Shown here piece after piece: positions 37,038-40,568 of a stretch of 40,568 bases of DNA (the stretch's first letter is position 1; the number at the start of each line of letters is the position of its first letter). The translations under genes and the position numbers were made by a program. The stretch is from Pseudomonadota bacterium (lineage in GTDB: Bacteria > Pseudomonadota > Alphaproteobacteria > Acetobacterales > Acetobacteraceae): positions 1 to 40,568 of the forward strand of contig JAJZNE010000065.1 in the NCBI GenBank assembly GCA_021847995.1. The letters run 5' to 3'. The notes below the pieces were generated by a model that made no database searches, was not told the origin of the DNA, and saw nothing but the letters and a program-made list of their open reading frames with translations.

Positions 37038-37435
37038 GCGGGCGGCAGGCGGACAATGTCGGCATCGTCATCGTCTCCCACTCCGCGGAGGTGGCGCGCG
37101 GAGCGGCGGAGATGGTGCGGCAGATGGTCGGGCCGGAGGTGAGGCTTGCCTGGTGCGGCGGCGCGCCTGGCGGCGGCCTCGGCACCAGCGTCGCCGCGAT
37201 CGGGGCGGCGATCGACCGGGCCTGGAGCGATGCCGGGGTTGCCGTGCTGTTCGACCTCGGCGGCGCCGGGACCAACAGCGAAATGGCGATCGAGATGCTG
37301 CCGGACGAGCGGCGCGCGCGCGTGGCGATCTGTGCCGCGCCGGTGGTGGAGGGGGCGATCATCGCCGCGGTCGAGGCATCGGGCGGCGCGCCGCTCGCGG
37401 CGGTGCGCGCGGCGGCGGAGGCGTGGCAGGGATGA
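37034..37435 (+). CDS. dhaM: PTS EIIA-type subunit DhaM, single domain
   Basis: A 133-residue protein with the mannose-type EIIA fold of DhaM. The phosphorylated histidine is His16 in NVGIVIVSHSAEVARGAAEM, and GTSVAAIGAAID and VLFDLGGAGTNSEMAIEML complete the domain. It takes phosphate from HPr and gives it to DhaL-ADP. In E. coli and many alphaproteobacteria DhaM is a longer fusion with HPr-like and EI-like domains. Here it ends after the EIIA domain and the HPr and EI parts follow as separate genes. Both ends overlap neighbours by four bases (ATGA), so translation is coupled. Confidence 0.93.
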   Translation: MSGRQADNVGIVIVSHSAEVARGAAEMVRQMVGPEVRLAWCGGAPGGGLGTSVAAIGAAIDRAWSDAGVAVLFDLGGAGTNSEMAIEMLPDERRARVAICAAPVVEGAIIAAVEASGGAPLAAVRAAAEAWQG

Positions 37436-37707
37436 CGCTCGCCACAGGCGCGGTGCCGCTGACCAACCCGACCGGGCTGCATGCCCGCCCGGCGGTGAAG
37501 CTGACCAAACTGGCCAAGACCTTCGCCGGCACGGTGGAGATCGCGCTGGCGGCGGAGGGGCCGTGGATCGATGCCAGGAGTGTCGTGCGGGTGATGGCGC
37601 TGAAGGCGCCGCGCGGCGCCGTGCTGCATATCCGCGCCGCCGACCCGGCGGCGGTGGCGGCGCTGGCTGGCCTCGCGGCGCGTGATTTCGACGATGGCGC
37701 GGGCTGA
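37432..37707 (+). CDS. ptsH: HPr-family phosphocarrier
   Basis: A 91-residue phosphocarrier with the active-site histidine His17 in NPTGLHARPAVKLTKLAKTF. The position of the regulatory serine is kept as Ser50 (DARSVVRVMALKAPRG), although its HPr-kinase recognition here is uncertain. It accepts phosphate from the EI encoded next and probably feeds DhaM. Its ATG overlaps the dhaM stop, and its 3' end overlaps the EI start by 14 bases. The symbol is by family; a genome may have another HPr, so this copy could be dedicated to dihydroxyacetone. Confidence 0.93.
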   Translation: MTLATGAVPLTNPTGLHARPAVKLTKLAKTFAGTVEIALAAEGPWIDARSVVRVMALKAPRGAVLHIRAADPAAVAALAGLAARDFDDGAG

Positions 37708-39253
37708 ACGGCGGGGCAGCCCGGCAGCCCCGGGCCGCGCGCTGGGGCGGCTGGTGCGGCTGCCCGCCGCTGCCGACCGACCGCGGCGGGCAGCCGGGCC
37801 GCCCGCGGCCGAGGCGGCGGCGCTGGACGCGGCGATCGAAGCCGCGATCGCCGGGCTTTCGGCGCTGGCCGGCGCGGCAGGCGGCGAGGCGGCGGAAATC
37901 GTCGCCTTCCAGGTGGCGATGCTGGAGGATCCCGCCCTCGCCGCGCCGGCGCGCGAGGCGATCGCTGCCGGCACCCCGGCCGATGCCGCCTGGGCTGCCG
38001 CGCTCGCGGCGCAGGCGGCGGAGTACGAAACCGCCGGGGATGCCTATTTCCGCGCCCGCGCCGCCGATCTCGGCGATCTGGCCGGGCGGGTGCTGCGGCA
38101 TCTCGGCGGCGCCGCACCGGCCGCGCCGGCCAAGCTGCCGCCTGGGGCGATTCTGTACGCCCGCGACCTGACGCCGACGCGGTTCCTGGAAATCGACTGG
38201 CGCGGCGGCGGCGGCATCGCGCTCGCCGCCGGCAGCCCGGCGAGCCATGTCGCCATGCTGGCCCGTGCCCGCGGCATCCCGATGGCGGTGGGCCTCGGCC
38301 ACGTCGCCGCCGCGGAGGGGGAGATGGCACTGCTCGACGGCGGCGCCGGCGTGCTGCTGCTCGGCCCCGACGCCGCCGACCGGGAGCGCCTCCCGCCCGC
38401 CGCCGCGCCGGTGCCCGTCCCGATGGCAGGCGGGCCGGCGCTGACCGCGGGCGGCAGGCGGATCACGCTGCTGCTCAATGTCGCCGATATCGGCGAACTG
38501 GCCGCGATCGACCCGGCGTGCTGCGACGGGATCGGCCTCGTGCGCACCGAACTGCTGTTCGCCGCCGGCCTGCCGGATGAGGCGGCGCAGCTCGGCGCCT
38601 ATCGCCGCCTGCTCGCCTGGGCGCAGGGACGGCCGGTGACGGTGCGCACGCTCGATGCCGGCGGCGACAAGCCGGTGGCCGGGCTTTCCGTTGCCGGCGA
38701 GTCGAACCCGTTCCTCGGCCAGCGCGGCATCCGCCTTTCGCTCGCCCATCCCGGGGTGTTCGCGGTGCAGTTGCGGGCCCTGATCCGCGCCGCGGCGGAG
38801 GGACCGCTCAAGATCATGCTGCCGATGGTGACGGTGCCGGCGGAGCTGGAGGCGGCGCGGGCGCTGCTCGGGGCCGAGGCGGAGGCGCTGTCGCTGCTGC
38901 CGCCGCCGCTCGGCATGATGGTGGAGGTGCCGGCGGCGGCACTCTCGGTCGCCGATTTCGCCGCTGATTTCTACTCGATCGGCAGCAACGACCTGACGCA
39001 GTATGTCACCGCCGCCGCGCGTGACATCGCCGCCGTCGCCGCGCTGGCCGATGCCGCCAATCCCGGCGTGCTGCGCCTGATCGCCGCGGTCGCCGCGCAT
39101 GGCGCCGCGAGCGGACGGGAGGTGAGCGTGTGCGGCGATGCCGCCGGCGATCCCGCCCTGACGGCGAAGCTGCTGGATGCCGGCATCACCGTCCTGTCGA
39201 TGGCGCCGAATGCGCTGCCCGCCGTCCGCGCCGCGATCGCCGCCCACCAATGA
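37694..39253 (+). CDS. ptsI: PEP-protein phosphotransferase (Enzyme I)
   Basis: A 519-residue Enzyme I that transfers phosphate from PEP to HPr. The phosphorylated histidine is His185 in AAGSPASHVAMLARARGIP, corresponding to the active GGxTSH site, with Gly/Thr changed to Ser-Pro-Ala. The PEP-binding barrel has RTLDAGGDKP, NPFLGQRGIRL, EVPAAALSVADF and YSIGSNDLTQYV, and the catalytic Cys480 in SVCGDAAGDP. It is about 50 residues shorter than E. coli EI (575), mostly in the N-terminal HPr-binding part. The ATG at 37694 is chosen over a GTG at 37682. Its stop is 18 bases before dhaK. Likely dedicated to this operon. Confidence 0.93.
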   Translation: MARAERRGSPAAPGRALGRLVRLPAAADRPRRAAGPPAAEAAALDAAIEAAIAGLSALAGAAGGEAAEIVAFQVAMLEDPALAAPAREAIAAGTPADAAWAAALAAQAAEYETAGDAYFRARAADLGDLAGRVLRHLGGAAPAAPAKLPPGAILYARDLTPTRFLEIDWRGGGGIALAAGSPASHVAMLARARGIPMAVGLGHVAAAEGEMALLDGGAGVLLLGPDAADRERLPPAAAPVPVPMAGGPALTAGGRRITLLLNVADIGELAAIDPACCDGIGLVRTELLFAAGLPDEAAQLGAYRRLLAWAQGRPVTVRTLDAGGDKPVAGLSVAGESNPFLGQRGIRLSLAHPGVFAVQLRALIRAAAEGPLKIMLPMVTVPAELEAARALLGAEAEALSLLPPPLGMMVEVPAAALSVADFAADFYSIGSNDLTQYVTAAARDIAAVAALADAANPGVLRLIAAVAAHGAASGREVSVCGDAAGDPALTAKLLDAGITVLSMAPNALPAVRAAIAAHQ

Positions 39254-39271
39254 GGGAGAGCGTCAGCCGTC

Positions 39272-40258
39272 ATGAAGAAGTTCCTGAATTCGCCGGATAC
39301 GATTCTTGCCGAGAGCCTGGACGGCTTTGCCGCCGCGCATGCCGATCTGGTGGTGCTCGGGCCGGGACGGCAGTTCGTGCGCCGGGCGGGGCCGGTGCCG
39401 GGCAAGGTGGGGCTGCTGTCGGGCGGCGGGTCGGGGCATGAGCCGCTGCATGCCGGCTTCGTCGGGCGCGGCATGCTGGACGCCGCCTGCCCCGGCCAGG
39501 TGTTCACCGCGCCGACGCCCGACCAGATCCTGGCCGCCGCCGCCGCCATCGACACCGGCGCGGGCGTGCTGTTCATCGTCAAGAATTACGAAGGCGACGT
39601 GATGAACTTCGACATGGCGCGGGAGATGCACGCCGGCCGCAGCGAGACCGTGCTGACCGACGATGACGTGGCGGTGGAAACCTCCACCTGGTCGGCCGGC
39701 CGGCGCGGGGTGGCGGGAACGCTGATCGTCGAGAAGATCGTCGGCGCGGCGGCGGAGCGGGGCGATGACCTTGCGGCGCTGACGACGCTGGGCCGGCGGG
39801 TGAATGCGGCGACGCGCTCGATGGGCGTCGCGCTGACCAGTTGCACCGTGCCTGCCGCCGGCACCCCGACCTTCACGCTCGGCGATGACGAGATCGAGAT
39901 CGGCGTCGGCATCCACGGCGAGCCGGGGCGGCGGCGGGAGCGGCTGCGCGGTGCCGATGATCTGGCCGCCGGGATGATCGGCGCCATCCTCGCCGATTTG
40001 CCGGCACCGCCGCCGGAGGTGCTGCTGCTGGTCAACGGCTTCGGCGCCACACCGCTGATGGAACTCTATCTGATGTTCCACGCCGCGCGGCGCGAGCTGG
40101 CGGGAGCCGGGGTGCGCGTGGTGCGGTCGCTGGTCGGCAACTATGTCACGTCGCTCGACATGGCCGGCTGCTCGCTGACGGTGACGGCGATGGATGAGGG
40201 CCTGGCCGCCCTGTGGGACGCGCCGGTGCATACGCCCGCGCTGCGCTGGGGCGCCTGA
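39272..40258 (+). CDS. dhaK: Dihydroxyacetone kinase subunit DhaK
   Basis: A 328-residue subunit that binds dihydroxyacetone covalently as a hemiaminal to a histidine and presents it for phosphorylation to dihydroxyacetone phosphate. The active-site pieces match E. coli DhaK closely: His56 in LLSGGGSGHEPLH, Asp109 in VKNYEGDVMNF, and the covalent His215 (E. coli His218) in IEIGVGIHGEPG. The ATG at 39272 follows GAGGGAGAG about 12 bases upstream. It is the last gene of the five-gene operon, whereas dhaK more often leads such operons. It ends 13 bases before a convergent small gene. Confidence 0.96.
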   Translation: MKKFLNSPDTILAESLDGFAAAHADLVVLGPGRQFVRRAGPVPGKVGLLSGGGSGHEPLHAGFVGRGMLDAACPGQVFTAPTPDQILAAAAAIDTGAGVLFIVKNYEGDVMNFDMAREMHAGRSETVLTDDDVAVETSTWSAGRRGVAGTLIVEKIVGAAAERGDDLAALTTLGRRVNAATRSMGVALTSCTVPAAGTPTFTLGDDEIEIGVGIHGEPGRRRERLRGADDLAAGMIGAILADLPAPPPEVLLLVNGFGATPLMELYLMFHAARRELAGAGVRVVRSLVGNYVTSLDMAGCSLTVTAMDEGLAALWDAPVHTPALRWGA

Positions 40259-40271
40259 GCGGCCAGCGAAC

Positions 40272-40565
40272 TCATCCCGGCCAGGGCGGGCCGGTGGCGG
40301 CGGGCAGGGGGAACAGACTGAACGGCCGCCGCCTGCGCTTTCTTTTGCGGGGCACAAAGGCGGGAAACGGGCCGTCCGGCCTTCCGGTCGCCGCCGGTTT
40401 TTCTTCCGCGGCCTCCGCCACCGGCTTGGGCGGCGCGGGCGGCCTGGTCCGGCGCGGCGGGCGGCGCGGGGGAAAGAGGCCGGGCGGCGGCGTGACCCCG
40501 AGCATCCGGCAGACCGGGCGGAGATGATGCGCGACCTGCGGGGCGGCTGCGATCAGTTCGGCCAT
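40272..40565 (-). CDS. Small basic proline-rich protein of unknown function
   Basis: A 97-residue frame whose ATG lies 3 bases from the right edge, so an upstream extension cannot be excluded. It begins MAELIAAAPQVAHHLRPVCRMLGV, a short helical segment, and continues as a proline/arginine-rich chain (PPRRPPRRTRPPAPP, then VPRKRKRRRRPFSLFP). No signal peptide or membrane helix is clear. I do not recognise it. Uniform codon use and a convergent position after dhaK support it weakly. The basic stretch could bind nucleic acid. Confidence 0.45.
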   Translation of the reverse strand: MAELIAAAPQVAHHLRPVCRMLGVTPPPGLFPPRRPPRRTRPPAPPKPVAEAAEEKPAATGRPDGPFPAFVPRKRKRRRRPFSLFPLPAATGPPWPG

Positions 40566-40568
40566 GTC

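Noticed and set aside
36548-39250. A 900-codon open frame antisense to the dha operon
   Set aside because: It is opposite five well-supported genes. High GC removes stop codons from antisense frames, and its translation is low-complexity Arg/His/Gln-rich with no recognisable domain.

Overview
This is a contiguous, gene-dense stretch of an alphaproteobacterial chromosome with very high GC in third codon positions. The gene content points to Rhodospirillales, probably Acetobacteraceae. The evidence is a dnaA-dnaN-recF-gyrB run behind rpsT, a SUV3-like helicase / S4 protein / 7Fe ferredoxin / CarD block, a ubiE-coaBC-dut run next to mutM, and a polyprenyl synthase / DUF2007 / small methyltransferase neighbourhood. 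The lineage is inferred from gene order and protein character, without a database search. I see no rRNA, tRNA, CRISPR array, insertion sequence, integrase or phage gene, and base use is uniform, so most of the window is core chromosome.

Layout. 1-3.0 kb: the start of a molybdopterin oxidoreductase (minus), a class III aminotransferase and a membrane diguanylate cyclase. 3.0-6.0 kb: polyprenyl diphosphate synthase (minus) facing away from a DUF2007 protein and a TrmN6-like methyltransferase, then a small unknown protein and an AhpD-like protein. 6.0-9.1 kb: a two-gene ABC importer (ATPase with an extra C-terminal domain, and a permease made of two fused permease halves) with no binding protein. 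9.1-11.6 kb: the overlapping operon ubiE-coaBC-dut (minus), divergent from mutM. 12.4-20.4 kb: enoyl-CoA hydratase, rpsT, then the replication and topology cluster dnaA, dnaN, recF, gyrB. 20.4-28.2 kb: a long minus-strand series (in transcription order smpB, helicase, S4 protein, fdxA, carD, unknown membrane protein, cobC, guaA), headed by dapA at 29.1 kb. 29.2-34.5 kb: lytic transglycosylase, a tiny secreted proline-rich protein, a Nudix hydrolase, a periplasmic CPYC thioredoxin-fold protein and a gamma-glutamyltransferase-like lipoprotein. 34.5-36.3 kb: a polytopic glycosyltransferase-like protein. 36.4-40.3 kb: a phosphotransferase-driven dihydroxyacetone kinase operon. The window closes with a small basic, proline-rich protein.

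How the genes work together. The dha operon is a self-contained phosphorelay: EI (ptsI) takes phosphate from PEP and passes it to HPr (ptsH), then the EIIA-type DhaM, then DhaL-ADP, which phosphorylates dihydroxyacetone bound to DhaK. Here EI, HPr and EIIA are three separate genes with overlapping ends, whereas many DhaM proteins carry them fused. The dnaA-gyrB run supplies replication initiation, the sliding clamp, gap repair and supercoiling. The dnaA leader is unusually AT-rich for this window and holds two palindromes that look like regulatory sites.

The points most worth following are the palindromic dnaA leader, the split Dha-PTS operon, a gamma-glutamyltransferase homologue lacking the usual catalytic and substrate-binding residues, a MutM zinc finger with a Cys-to-Thr change at the last ligand, the ubiE-coaBC junction with no ubiB, and the orphan fused-permease ABC importer. 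I found no convincing evidence of a wholly new defence or mobile system here.
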